From the NCBI GenBank assembly GCA_019116145.1, contig DXCG01000184.1:1-35814 (forward strand): 35,814 nt of DNA, written 5' to 3'. The notes under the pieces were generated by a model. The model was not told the origin of the DNA. It searched no databases and saw nothing but the letters and a program-made list of their open reading frames with translations. The stretch comes from Candidatus Phocaeicola gallistercoris. GTDB lineage: Bacteria; Bacteroidota; Bacteroidia; Bacteroidales; Bacteroidaceae. Of this stretch, positions 1 through 11,000 are shown piece after piece; position 1 is the first letter of the stretch; every line of letters begins with the position of its first letter. The position numbers and the translations under genes are program-made.

Positions 1-10
1 ACTTTATCCA

Positions 11-56
11 TTCAGAGTGAGAGAAAGGGGGACATTGTCTCTCTTTCCTCTCTGAA
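11..56. other. Imperfect long hairpin (outer arms TTCAGAG/CTCTGAA), possible transcription terminator of an upstream gene outside the window
   Basis: Inverted repeat TTCAGAG...CTCTGAA enclosing GGGGGAC-ATT-GTCTCTC; no clean T tract directly after the stem. Confidence 0.3.
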
Positions 57-300
57 AAATAAATGTTTTTATTGCTTATTATCCGCACCCAAAAAGTTGC
101 ATTTATAAGTTGAACTCAAGATTTTATTTGATAACGCAGACCTGCGACATACCACATTTCTACATCGTTTCAAGTTTATTTAAAGTTTCATTTATAAATC
201 AAAGGTGAGAAATTCATTGATAACTTCCGTCTTATGCTTGCGAAAATACTTTTTTTAAGACCATATCCCCAATCTTTATCATTAATTCAGTCATTATTCC

Positions 301-870
301 ATGAATTTTTTCCATAAATTTGCTCAGAAATTATTAATTCATGATGAGAAAATGAGAAAAGCAAGCAGAGAAATGCCAACCGAATGGGCATTGGAAATTA
401 TGCACAAAGCACCATATATCACTGTCAGTTTCACACGTCCCGATGGAACTGCGTATGGCGTACCCCTTTCGTTGGCCTCAAGAAACAATGATGTATGGTA
501 TTTTCATTGTGCTCCCGAGGGAGACAAACTCGAAGCCATAACTTCCCATCCCGATGTTTGTCTTTCGGCTGTAACCAAATGTACACCGACAATAGGTCCT
601 AAAGACGGATCGTTTACCTTACAATACCGTTCAGCCATCGCTTTTGGGCGAGCTGAATTGGTTACAGACGAAAAAGAGAAGATACAAGCTCTCCGCATCA
701 TCAGCGAACGCTTCCTCCCCCAACACATGAATACTTTCAATGAAGCTGTCAACCGAAGCCTGCATCGTACAGCCGTAGTCCGCATCACTTTAACTTCTGT
801 CCCTACGGGAAAACGCAAGCAATATGATAAAAATGGCGAAGAGATGAAATATGGAAGGATGGAAGAATAG
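301..870 (+). CDS. Pyridoxamine 5'-phosphate oxidase-fold / NimA-like flavoprotein (true start may be the internal ATG at 352)
   Basis: ORF protein 'MPTEWALEIMHKAPYITVSFTRPDGTAYGVPLSLA...WYFHCAPEGDKLEAI' has Nim/PNPOx-like N-terminal architecture. Confidence 0.75.
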   Translation: MNFFHKFAQKLLIHDEKMRKASREMPTEWALEIMHKAPYITVSFTRPDGTAYGVPLSLASRNNDVWYFHCAPEGDKLEAITSHPDVCLSAVTKCTPTIGPKDGSFTLQYRSAIAFGRAELVTDEKEKIQALRIISERFLPQHMNTFNEAVNRSLHRTAVVRITLTSVPTGKRKQYDKNGEEMKYGRMEE

Positions 871-903
871 AATAAAGATTTTCCATCCTTCCCTTAAAAT
901 GCT

Positions 904-1485
904 TTATAACCTCTTAGAAACCACTTGCCAATCCACAATATCCCACAATCTCTTCACATAATCGCCACGTCGGTTGCGGTAGTCAATGTAATATGCATGT
1001 TCCCATACATCTATACAAAACAAGGGCTTGTTGTTGCGGCGAAGCGGATTGCCTGCATTACTTTCTTGAGTAATTTGCAATTTACCTTCGGCATCAAGGG
1101 AAAGCCATGCCCATCCGGAGCCAAAAAGGGTAATGGCAGCCTCTTCCATTTTCTGTTTTAAGTTTTCCAAGCTACCGAAATCGCGATGGATTAGTCCGTC
1201 CAGTTTTTCATCGGGCATACCTCCTTGTCCCGGTGTGGTGAACTGAAGGAAATACAACACATGGTTGAGTACCTGTCCTGCATTGTTGAAAACTCCGCCA
1301 TCGGGAGCTGTTTTTACGATCTCTTCAATGCTTTTTTGCGCATACACCGTATCTTTGGTCAGGTTAGCCAAGTTGGTTACATACGTCTGCAAGTGTTTTC
1401 CGAAATGAAACTCAAGAGTTTCCGCACTGATAACTGGTTCCAATCCGTTCTTCGGATAAGAAAGTTGGGGCATTTCGTTTCTCAT
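904..1485 (-). CDS. sodB: Superoxide dismutase (Fe/Mn family)
   Basis: 'LEFHFGKHLQTYVTNLANL', 'LFGSGWAWLSLD', 'CIDVWEHAYYIDYRNRRGDYV' are Fe/Mn-SOD signatures including the DVWEHAYY motif. Confidence 0.95.
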   Translation of the reverse strand: MRNEMPQLSYPKNGLEPVISAETLEFHFGKHLQTYVTNLANLTKDTVYAQKSIEEIVKTAPDGGVFNNAGQVLNHVLYFLQFTTPGQGGMPDEKLDGLIHRDFGSLENLKQKMEEAAITLFGSGWAWLSLDAEGKLQITQESNAGNPLRRNNKPLFCIDVWEHAYYIDYRNRRGDYVKRLWDIVDWQVVSKRL

Positions 1486-1516
1486 AATACAATGTTTTTA
1501 AAAGGTTCTCGCAACA

Positions 1517-1533
1517 CTTCCCACCGTGGGAAG
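1517..1533. promoter_or_regulatory. Perfect 8-bp inverted repeat CTTCCCAC-C-GTGGGAAG in the sod 5' leader
   Basis: Direct read; lies between the sod ATG (1485) and a TATATTTG -7-like box on the minus strand near 1541-1549. Confidence 0.6.
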
Positions 1534-1657
1534 CGATACAACACAAATATAATGATAAATCTTCGCATTATGCATTTATGGCTGGAAGAAATAGAAATTA
1601 CCTACAACTAACCAACAAGTGACCGAACTTTGCGGAAACCACAACTTGACAGATTGT

Positions 1658-1777
1658 ATGGTTATCGGGACTTCCCTTTCATTCAATATAAATATTCCAT
1701 CACACACAGATGGACGGGGCGCACGCTTTACACTTTTTGAAGAACTACAAAAAGATATTCCACAAATAAAATTATAA
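1658..1777 (+). pseudogene. Short coding-like tail (MVIGTSLSFNINIPSHTDGRGARFTLFEELQKDIPQIKL*), possible C-terminal gene fragment
   Basis: Manual translation; the frame stays open upstream of the ATG to about 1610; protein-like composition; below the ORF-track length cutoff. Confidence 0.3.
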
Positions 1778-1938
1778 AAAGGCGTTCACTTTTTCTGTTA
1801 AATATGCTTACATTTCATCACAAAAGTCTTCTGCTTTAAAAAATTCACCAGCAGCTTTTCATTATTACATTGTCCGATTTCAAAGTTTTTCATATTTTTC
1901 GTATTTTCGCATATAAATAAGAATTTATTTAGACAAGC

Positions 1939-2520
1939 ATGAACACTAAACATATTACCATTCGACCGGCAACGATACACGATGCCCCTATCATAGCTTC
2001 TGCACTAACCATGGCACTTGGAGAAGAAGCAATGAAAATGTATTGTGGAGAAAATTGCCAAAGTGTACTTGAAGAATTAGCCCAAATGGAAAACACCCAG
2101 TACAGTTACCACAATGCACTTATAGCCGATGTTGACGGTATTCCGGTCGGAGCCATTATTGGTTACGATGGCGCACGATTACATGAATTAAGAGAACCGA
2201 CACTCCGACTGATCCAAGAACGTACAGGACAAACATTTTCCCATATTCAAGACGAAACAAATCCACATGAATATTATTTAGACTCCCTTGGTGTTCTGCC
2301 AGAATACCGTAATCTTGGAATAGGCAGCAAACTGCTTATCGCTCTGCGCGACAAAGCTTTCTCCAAAGGACACAAACGGGCTGGTTTATTGGTCAATACA
2401 GAAAATCTTAAAGCAGAGCACCTTTATCTGTCACTCGGATTTGAACGTATCGAATGTCGAAACTTCTTTGGACATCCGATGTGGCACTTACAGGCGACAA
2501 ATCCACAGGAACGACGTTAA
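1939..2520 (+). CDS. GNAT family N-acetyltransferase
   Basis: 'YYLDSLGVLPEYRNLGIGSKLLIALRDKA...LVNTENLKAEHLYLSLGFERI' has the acetyl-CoA binding motif (R/Q-x-x-G-x-G/S). Confidence 0.9.
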   Translation: MNTKHITIRPATIHDAPIIASALTMALGEEAMKMYCGENCQSVLEELAQMENTQYSYHNALIADVDGIPVGAIIGYDGARLHELREPTLRLIQERTGQTFSHIQDETNPHEYYLDSLGVLPEYRNLGIGSKLLIALRDKAFSKGHKRAGLLVNTENLKAEHLYLSLGFERIECRNFFGHPMWHLQATNPQERR

Positions 2521-2587
2521 GTACGCTTCTTTTTCATTACTTTTTTGCTTCCATCTTTCTTAATGCATTTCGCCGGATTACTGTCTA

Positions 2588-2794
2588 CTATTGGTTTTTC
2601 CTTGTATCTAATCCTGCAATGACTTGTATTCCATCAAAAACAAAGGTAAAGCGAAGATATTCAAGCTCTCTATTATTCCGCCCTCCGGCGAAAGGCATCC
2701 ATGCTTCATGCCGTATGCCCCCGATTTGCTGGAATTTATTGCCAGCCTTTTCCGAAAAGAACTTACCATAACAAACTTTTATTTGTTTTCTATT
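2588..2794 (-). pseudogene. Probable degenerate C-terminal gene fragment (...KFFSEKAGNKFQQIGGIRHEAWMPFAGGRNNRELEYLRFTFVFDGIQVIAGLDTRKNQ*)
   Basis: Manual minus-strand translation gives a protein-like open frame with no good start codon; the plus-strand ORFs here (2454..2771, 2624..2830) look like its shadow. Confidence 0.35.
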
Positions 2795-2872
2795 TCAGCC
2801 GATATGTACAGAAAAACAGTGAAAATATAATTTAATATTTGTACAATTCAATGACTATTTTTTCTGTTTTAC

Positions 2873-2880
2873 GTAAATTT
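2873..2880 (+). promoter_or_regulatory. Bacteroidetes-type -7 box (TAAATTTG) upstream of the glutaredoxin-like gene
   Basis: Matches TAnnTTTG; about 54 bp upstream of the ATG at 2934. Confidence 0.4.
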
Positions 2881-2933
2881 GTAGTCGATAAACTTTCTAT
2901 TTACTGATTATTCAAACAAAAAAACACATAACA

Positions 2934-3233
2934 ATGATTAAAATTTACGGAATGAGCACTTGTCCTGATTGTATTTACATAGAAGAACAAGTAAAAGGAA
3001 ACAATCAATACGAAATCATCGACATCGGGAAACACGTAAAACACCTAAAAGAATTCATGCGGTTACGCGATAAAAATCCGGTATTCGATGCCATGAAAAG
3101 AGTCGGTTCCATAGGAATTCCATGCTTTGTCTTAGAGGACGGGACTGTTACACTACGTCCTGAAAAAGCAGGTCTCCATGCACGTCCAAAAGAAAATGGA
3201 GCATCATGCAATATCGATGGAACAGGATGTTAA
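2934..3233 (+). CDS. Glutaredoxin-like protein (CPDC motif)
   Basis: 'MIKIYGMSTCPDCIYIEEQV...VGSIGIPCFVLEDGTVTL' has CxxC and a cis-Pro context. Confidence 0.85.
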   Translation: MIKIYGMSTCPDCIYIEEQVKGNNQYEIIDIGKHVKHLKEFMRLRDKNPVFDAMKRVGSIGIPCFVLEDGTVTLRPEKAGLHARPKENGASCNIDGTGC

Positions 3234-3349
3234 AAAGAACAGCAGATTTTCTTCTATTTGCCTTATAAAAACAAACAAGACCTCAGAACAAAAATAAAAA
3301 ACAACTTAACATTTCAAACGGAACAGTTATAACCACTCTTATTGCGTTT

Positions 3350-6300
3350 TTACAACTTTCCCACAACATCTTTCTTTTTTAATGTGAGTATCGGCAATAA
3401 AATAAAAACGCCTAATAACGACATGACCAATCCGCCTATCGTCCCAGCCGACAAGGGAAACCAAAAACTTTCCCTTTGACCTATCATAAAAGGTATAAAG
3501 CCCAATATTGTAGAAACGATAGTCAAGACAATTGGAATAATCTTGATATTCCAAGCTTTTACATAAGCCCTTGAGGAAGACATTTTAGGGAAACGTTTCC
3601 GTATTGAATTATATTCATTCAATATATAGATACTGGCATTTACCGTAATACCACACAACAAGACAAAAGCAGCAAAGCCTCCTTGGTCGAATTTCAAATC
3701 GAACCAATAAAATGTTAAGAAAACACCTATATAAGATATGGGTATAACCCCAATAATAGCCAAAGGTTGTTTCAATGAATTGAATAATATGCTTGTTATG
3801 AAAAAGATAATGGCAACAACTACAAACAACAACAAAAACTGCCTCATAGAGTTATTATCTCCCCAAGAATACATATTTCGCTGTATCTCTGCCGTATAGC
3901 CTATTGGCAGCTTCTTATTGAAAGCTTCTACGTCATCGTGCAATAACTGGTATCCTTGTTGATAAGAACCTATATATTCGTACTGCAAACATAGCCTGTA
4001 TTGCTGATTTTCTTTTGCCACTTGCTGAGGAGTCTGTCCCTTAGCTATCATCGCGACATCGGACAATTTATACAATTTCCCATCCGCTTCATAGGGCACA
4101 TGTTGCATAGACCAAATATCATATATCCCCGATTGCCGAGAAGTAAGTTTTATTTGCTCGTAGCCTTCGTTTGTTACTACACTGCCAATACTCAAGTTTT
4201 GCCCGAAGATGGGAGATATGGCAGAAAACAATCCTAATGCCGATATATTCTGCTGTGCCATCCGCTCTTTGTTCAAATCGAAATAAAACTCCTGATAATC
4301 GTCTTTCCAATAAGAAAAATTGGAAGAAATCGTAACCTCTTTAATACGGCGATGCGACATAAGTACTTTCTTCAATTCTTCTGCATAATGGTATAAATCA
4401 TCATAATTATATCCATACATCTTGACTCTATACGATCCGCTGGTCTCATGCACGTCATTATTGAAGCCCATATCTTCCAATCCATAAACAGCCCAACTAC
4501 CTCCTCCCAGTTGCAATGCCTGGGATATGATGTCCGATTTAAGTGTATATGGGAAACCTGTATTCCGATATTCATCCTTAAAATAGATACTTATATTGGC
4601 ACGCTGTGCATTGAATATAGTTGTCTGAAACTGTTTTATCTCCTTATATCGGCTCAAGAACACCTCCATTTTCCGTATCAAGGCATTCATCTGCGCGATA
4701 GTACTTCCTGTCGGCAAACTGGCATTTACAGACAAAACGACTTCCTCGCTCCGTGTATAATATCCACCCGAAGTTACTTTCTGCGCAAACAATCTCCAGC
4801 TTCCTCCCAAAATCTTATCGACAACAGGTTTTATTTTCTCCTTATAGACAGGGCTTCCCAATGTTTTATTATAAAACCCGGCAAAAGAGCTTTCCTTCTC
4901 TATCTTCTCAGGAAGCAAAAAAGACGGCAGACCAAAAGACAAAAGCAAAACAATACAAACAGCAACTCTCCAACGGCATAAAAAGACGATGAACTTTTGA
5001 TAAAAACGTGTAAAGAAAACAGGAAAACGAACTACAGCTTTTTGAAGATTCCTTATGACAAAATTCGTATGTTTATTATTCGTAAAATACTTTACGCGAT
5101 GCTTCAAATGTATCTTTTCTATCAAAGAAGGAACAAAAAACAAAGCAACAAACAACGATACAATCAAATTAATAATGACAACAGCAGCGAAATCCTGCAA
5201 ATTCAACCGTGCATTTTCATCTAAGAAAAAGATTATGGACAAGGCCCCTACAGTTGTTAAAGTCGCTGCCAATATAGAAATAAAAACTTTCGCATCTTTT
5301 TTCCGCAAATAATGGTCTGTCATTACAATCGTATTGTCTATAATCAGATTCAGAGAAATGGTTATGCCGGCTAAAGAATACAACTGTATTTCCACTCCCA
5401 ACAAATAGTAAAATATAATTGCAATAAAAAGATTGACGCATATACTGACGGCAATAAGGCACAAATACTTAAAACTACGGGTTATTAACAGGACAAACAA
5501 AAGCAATATGATAACAGTCAGGCTCGTACAGAAATAAATCTTGTCGAGTTCCTTTTGAATATATTCTGTAGCATCATAATTGATATGTATTTCATATCCC
5601 GGCGGTAAATTCCGTTGTATCTCATTTACTTTCTTATAAACAACTTCACTCAATTCCAACTGATTGGCACTTTCTTCTGCCGTAAGTGACAAATAGATGG
5701 AATTCAAGCCATTGATCCGGTAATAACTGGACGGGCTTTCTTCTTCATGGGTTACTTTCACCAATTCATCCAGATGTATCATTTTCCCATCTTTATTTTG
5801 TACCCATATCAACGAAGGATCAAATGTTACGTGCCGGCTTTCGCCAGACATCAACGCAAGCCGGATCCATTCTTCTCTTCCCGAAGACAATTCAATATTA
5901 CAAGTGCCCAAAAATTCTTTCGAATAAAACCGGTTGACTGCCATTGATATATCATTTACAGTCAATCCTAACCGATGCAATTGGTCACTATCATATTCCA
6001 AACGCCATTCCATCGGTGTGGCACCCTGTACATCGACTTCATAAATACCATGCAATCGTGATAATTGGTTTTTTATATGTTCTTCTGCATAACGTTGAAT
6101 AAGAATAGGAGTGGAAGGAGCATTCAAGGTAAAACTCATAAAAGGCCGCATGGCATTCTCATTAGGACTTTTCATCTGGATATAAGGATACGAAACTCCG
6201 TCCGGTAATTCCGCCCATGTCTGTCGAACAATGGTAGAAGCCTCAAACCGTACAGCATCAATATCGGCATGCTTATCCATATCGACTGTTATGCTTCCCC

Positions 6301-6580
6301 ATCCGTTTTCCGATACAGAACTAATATTTTTAACGCCTTCTATTCGTGCCAACATCGATTCCAACTTACTGGTTACAGTTTGCTCTACAACAAAAGCCGA
6401 ACTGCCAGGCATATTAAAACGAACTACAAAACCGGGCAACACACGAGACGGATTCAGCTTTATGGGCAAAAACGGAACCAACGAGACCCCGACTAAAGCC
6501 AGACAAATAAAACTTACTATCAGTGTAAAAGCGGAAACATTCCACAGATTTTTTTTGTTGACACGATCCATTCCCAACAT
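3350..6580 (-). CDS. RND-family efflux permease (second permease of the locus)
   Basis: 1076 aa; 12-TM RND architecture; 'SLAGITISLNLIIDNTIVMTDHYLR' and the C-terminal 'ITVNASIYILNEYNSIRKR' repeat. Confidence 0.9.
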   Translation of the reverse strand: MLGMDRVNKKNLWNVSAFTLIVSFICLALVGVSLVPFLPIKLNPSRVLPGFVVRFNMPGSSAFVVEQTVTSKLESMLARIEGVKNISSVSENGWGSITVDMDKHADIDAVRFEASTIVRQTWAELPDGVSYPYIQMKSPNENAMRPFMSFTLNAPSTPILIQRYAEEHIKNQLSRLHGIYEVDVQGATPMEWRLEYDSDQLHRLGLTVNDISMAVNRFYSKEFLGTCNIELSSGREEWIRLALMSGESRHVTFDPSLIWVQNKDGKMIHLDELVKVTHEEESPSSYYRINGLNSIYLSLTAEESANQLELSEVVYKKVNEIQRNLPPGYEIHINYDATEYIQKELDKIYFCTSLTVIILLLFVLLITRSFKYLCLIAVSICVNLFIAIIFYYLLGVEIQLYSLAGITISLNLIIDNTIVMTDHYLRKKDAKVFISILAATLTTVGALSIIFFLDENARLNLQDFAAVVIINLIVSLFVALFFVPSLIEKIHLKHRVKYFTNNKHTNFVIRNLQKAVVRFPVFFTRFYQKFIVFLCRWRVAVCIVLLLSFGLPSFLLPEKIEKESSFAGFYNKTLGSPVYKEKIKPVVDKILGGSWRLFAQKVTSGGYYTRSEEVVLSVNASLPTGSTIAQMNALIRKMEVFLSRYKEIKQFQTTIFNAQRANISIYFKDEYRNTGFPYTLKSDIISQALQLGGGSWAVYGLEDMGFNNDVHETSGSYRVKMYGYNYDDLYHYAEELKKVLMSHRRIKEVTISSNFSYWKDDYQEFYFDLNKERMAQQNISALGLFSAISPIFGQNLSIGSVVTNEGYEQIKLTSRQSGIYDIWSMQHVPYEADGKLYKLSDVAMIAKGQTPQQVAKENQQYRLCLQYEYIGSYQQGYQLLHDDVEAFNKKLPIGYTAEIQRNMYSWGDNNSMRQFLLLFVVVAIIFFITSILFNSLKQPLAIIGVIPISYIGVFLTFYWFDLKFDQGGFAAFVLLCGITVNASIYILNEYNSIRKRFPKMSSSRAYVKAWNIKIIPIVLTIVSTILGFIPFMIGQRESFWFPLSAGTIGGLVMSLLGVFILLPILTLKKKDVVGKL

Positions 6581-8074
6581 TTATTTAACCAAGTAACCAC
6601 CATTATAGTCGAAACGTTCCGATAACGAAATGCCTGTTGCAAAATCAAAAAGAGTCAAGCGTCTGATCTTGTAATAATTCTGCCAATAATCTTGTAATGC
6701 TGAAATATAATTTTGCTGAGCCTGTTGCTGACGGTTCAGCGCAAGTGTGAGACTGCTTATGTCTGCCTTTCCTATAATAAAGCGTTGTTTGGTCTCATTG
6801 TATGCCATAATAGATAAATCCAATGCCTCTTCTGCCGACTTCATCAATTGCTGCTGAATCTGAAAATCATTCACGGTCATTATAACTTCTTCTTCAATAC
6901 TGATCTCATCTTTCTTGGAAGATATCTCTACCACATTCAAATTATTACGTGCCATGTTATACTTTCCTTTACGAACGCCCCAATCAACTAACGGGACAGA
7001 CACACTGACCGCAACAAGGTCTTGCTGTAAAGGATGTTTATACGCTTCTCCTATCCGATTGGCTACTTGGTTAAAACCAATACTCGCATCGATACTGACA
7101 TTAAAACGCGATTCTTTTTTGGTCCTGTCTACTGTTTGTTGGGCTTCCAATATATCTTGTTTCAACTGCAACAACTGCGGATTATTTTTTTTTGCCCATT
7201 CCAAAGCCTGCTCTATTGGAACAAAAATATCCTTAGGGCGTGTCGGTAAGTCCAGTTCTATATACGTATTTTGATCTAAATTCAAAAATGAAGCCAACGA
7301 GAACATTGCCCTTTTCAAGGAACTTGCCTTTGTTTGCAATGCATTACGTGCATTCACCAAGTCCAATTCCAGAGTCAATAAATCGGCTTGTGAAATTGCA
7401 GCAATTTTATACCTCTCCTCTCCTATCCGGTATAACGTGTCGGAGGATACCAGATTTTCTTTCGCCAAATCGTATTCAGCCTGAGCCATTGCCAGATTGA
7501 AGAAATATGATGTAGCCTGCTCTGAAACTTGTTCTACATTATAGATAAATTCTTTTTTTACACGTTCGTACTTCAACGGTTCAATACGTTTTTCCCATTT
7601 AAACTGATTATACCCCACAAGGCTTTGTGAATATCCCAATTTAAGCGGCACACTGGTAAACTGTGTCATTGCATTTCCTCCGAAATTTCGCATATATCCC
7701 AGTTCCGATTGCAGATAAAAAGTACCACCCGTCAAATCGAAATTCTGCTGGACCGACAAATTACCAGAAGCATAAAACGATTGCTGCGTACGATATATAT
7801 CCAAGTCTTGCTGAGAATCATACCGGCGGGTTATGTCACGATAATATTGTGCCGGAGTTAAATTCAACGTCAGACTCGGCAAACGGTTTGCCTTATATGT
7901 CCGATATTCCCAATATCCGGCCAAATACATATTTTGAGCCCGGAATGCATCCAACGAACTGTCATTCGCCAATTCAATTGTCCGCGAAAGAGTTAATTTC
8001 AAACGTTCCTGCCCCATCGCAAAAACGATAGGAAAAAATATCAAAACGCCAAGTAAAAATAGAACTTTTCTCAT
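6581..8074 (-). CDS. TolC-family outer membrane efflux protein; likely start MRKVLFLLGV at 8074 (ORF extends to 8119)
   Basis: Signal peptide plus 'YRIGEERYKIAAISQADLLTLELDLVNARNALQ' and 'RFIIGKADISSLTLALNRQQQAQQNYISALQDYW' TolC repeats. Confidence 0.9.
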   Translation of the reverse strand: MRKVLFLLGVLIFFPIVFAMGQERLKLTLSRTIELANDSSLDAFRAQNMYLAGYWEYRTYKANRLPSLTLNLTPAQYYRDITRRYDSQQDLDIYRTQQSFYASGNLSVQQNFDLTGGTFYLQSELGYMRNFGGNAMTQFTSVPLKLGYSQSLVGYNQFKWEKRIEPLKYERVKKEFIYNVEQVSEQATSYFFNLAMAQAEYDLAKENLVSSDTLYRIGEERYKIAAISQADLLTLELDLVNARNALQTKASSLKRAMFSLASFLNLDQNTYIELDLPTRPKDIFVPIEQALEWAKKNNPQLLQLKQDILEAQQTVDRTKKESRFNVSIDASIGFNQVANRIGEAYKHPLQQDLVAVSVSVPLVDWGVRKGKYNMARNNLNVVEISSKKDEISIEEEVIMTVNDFQIQQQLMKSAEEALDLSIMAYNETKQRFIIGKADISSLTLALNRQQQAQQNYISALQDYWQNYYKIRRLTLFDFATGISLSERFDYNGGYLVK

Positions 8075-8088
8075 GTTATTTTTTATTT

Positions 8089-11000
8089 TCAACATGTTCT
8101 TTTCCGATAAATAAACCAATAAAATAAAGGAACGATAAACAAACTTACAGGAGTCCCTATCAGCATAGTTCCTATCATAGCTATAGACAGTGGTTTTTGC
8201 AATTCAGAACCCATATCAAAAGAAAAGAGTAAAGGAACCATTGCCAGTACTGTAGTCAAAGAAGTCATAATGATAGGTCTCAAGCGTCGTCTTCCTGCTT
8301 CATGAATCGCTTCCAATAAAGGCATTCCTGCTTTACGCAATTCATTAATCGCATCCAATTTCAAGATAGAGTCATTAATAACAATACCGCATGTTACGAT
8401 CAGTCCTATGGCAGACATCAAGTTTAATGTATGCCCGCACAGCCAAAGCAAAACCAAGGCAAACGCAATGTCTATCGGTATTTCAGTCAATACCAACAAA
8501 GGTTGTACGAAACTTTCAAACTGAGCTGCCAAGATGAAATACATCAACAAAATGGAAACAAATAAAATAACAACCAATTCATTTAACATTCGGTTGTTTG
8601 AAAAAAAGCTACCGGAAAACTTCACATTCCACTCATCACCCACTGTGTTTTTTACTTGTTCCATAAGTTTTTCTTCATTGTCAACTTCGTAAAACTTAAA
8701 CGGGATGTATTCTCCATCACTTCCTGCCGTAATACTTTTCAAATCTTCTGCCTGTGTTACATGAATAAATTCCCTTAACGGGACATCATAGACCTCATAA
8801 TTTGCATCCGGTTGAGTTTGTACCAATGTGTTTTGCAATACATCATTCACAGTTTGTTCTCTTTCGGCAATTACTATCGGCAAATATTGTTGGAAAGAAT
8901 GAAGAACAGTCACATCGTTTTCTTTAAACGCAGTTTTCAGAACCCGATAGAGTTCATCGTACGACACATTATACAATAACAATTTTTCTTTGTCTATTGT
9001 CAAATTCAACTGGCTTTCAAAAGCAACTCCCGTAGCCTCATTTTCCGTATCTTTCACAAAAGCATCTCCAAGTTCAGTAAGTTCATCAGAACTGACCTCT
9101 TTCCATGTATCCCTTACACTCAGTTCGGCTACTATATCCGGCTCACCAGTTACAAACAATTTCTCGAAAACGGTTTCAGGCGGAGAGAATGAAAAAACAG
9201 ACAACGGATAATATTGCTTCAACCATTTGTCTATATTTTCTTGGAGTCCTGCTATATCCGATGAATTTTCTGTTTTAAAATAAAGTTCAGCCTCCGTAGC
9301 AGATAATTCCTGTTCTTTATTCAATATGTATTCCTGTTGTCCGATATTGGCTGATTGTTCTACCGTCCCATTTTTTACAAACTTGAACAAGGCATCTATT
9401 CGTTTTTTATTTTCATCCAAATGAATATTTTCGTTCCAATCTATACGAAGCAACATTTCATTCTCATCTATGTCGGGCATACGCTCTTTATCTATAAACC
9501 CAAAGAAAAAAACACAAAGCGGAATGGAAAGGACACAAAACAAAACACTGAAAATCTTATGGCTAAAGACCCAATTGACCCCGGCATCATAAAAACGATC
9601 TAACGTATGTTCCTTAATAGGATTGTTTACTTTTATAGAAAATATACGCCATTTCCTCGTTTGTATTCCCGCCCGATAAACAAGCATGTAAAGTACCGGC
9701 AACAATATGATACCGGTAAAATAAGAAACCATCAGACCGATTGTAACAGAAAATGCCTGATCGAAAAAAATAGCTCCGGCTATACCGCTCATAAAAACCA
9801 GAGGAACAAAAACAGCTATAGTAGTCAACGATGAACTTAACATAGGGGTTATCACTTCGTTCGTACCTGCAATACAGGCACGCTTCAACGAATATCCCCG
9901 ATCCCTATATTGCGATATGTTTTCTGTCACTATGATAGAACTGTCAATCATCATTCCTAAAGCTAAAATCAATCCGGACAAAGAAATAATGTTCAGCGAC
10001 ATCTTAAACAAGTAAAATAACGAAAAACTGATAATGATAGACGTTACCATACTCAGTCCTATCACCAAAGGAGATTTTACATCACCCAAAAACAAAACCG
10101 CAACCAAACATATTAAAATAAAACCCAGTGAAAGATTCTGTTGAAGATTTGATATCGAATAATCTAAAAGTTCCGTTTGATTGCGGCTGATATCGAAATT
10201 TATATCGGGAAACATGCTTTTTATTTCATTTACCGTCTTCAGCAATGTCTTTTTCATATCTTGCATGTTTTCATCCGACTGCTCAATAATGGCAAGGGTA
10301 ATGGCACGCTTGCCATTATAAATAGCATAACCTTTCTCTTTTACAGGAACAATATCAACTTTACAAAAGTCTTTCAACTGAACAATCCGCTCACCTTTGC
10401 GAATATAAATGTTGGCAACATCGTCAACAGTACGTAATAAAGTAGAAAACTTAATATTATATTCGTAATACCCATCACGTACTTTCATGCTTCCCGGCTC
10501 TACATTGTTCGAATTTAAAGCAGACTCTATGTCTCCTATTGTAAATCCCCACATAGCCATCTTCTCTTGATCGGGAACAATTTGCAACTGACTTTCCACT
10601 AATCCTGTAGCATCAACCATCGCAACTTCTTCCAATTGTTCGATACGACGCTTTACTACCGACTCTGCAAACCGGCACATTTCCATGAACTCCCTCATGT
10701 TGACATCTTGAAAAGCGCTGTCATTCTTCAATGTCATGTTCAAATAAAAGACTGGAATATCCGTTGCATTTGCCTTTATTACTTTAGGACGATCTACATC
10801 TTTAGGCAAATAATTCATGGTCGCATCAATCTTTTCATTTACCTCTATAAATGCAAGATCAGTATTCACACCATAATCAAAATTTAATCGGATTATGCCA
10901 GACCCATCGTGTGCCTCACTGGATATATCTTCCAATGTGGAAACTTGTACTAACTGGTTTCGCAGTGGCTTAAGAATGGTATTCTCTATTTCTCTTGCCG

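Noticed and set aside
11-56. First-60-bp hairpin as a regulatory RNA
   Set aside because: Imperfect stem at the window edge without the upstream context; most simply a terminator of the preceding gene.
504-818. Many antisense ORFs in the track (e.g. 504..818 -, 1225..1611 +, 4448..4981 +, 13279..13746 +, 13960..14601 +, 30649..31260 +, 33151..33624 +)
   Set aside because: They lie opposite well-recognised genes, lack recognisable domains and have shadow-like composition (runs of Ser/Pro/His/Arg/Tyr).
301-870. Nim-like protein as a nitroimidazole resistance determinant
   Set aside because: The family assignment is broad; sequence alone cannot show resistance, and chromosomal Nim/PNPOx-fold homologs are common.
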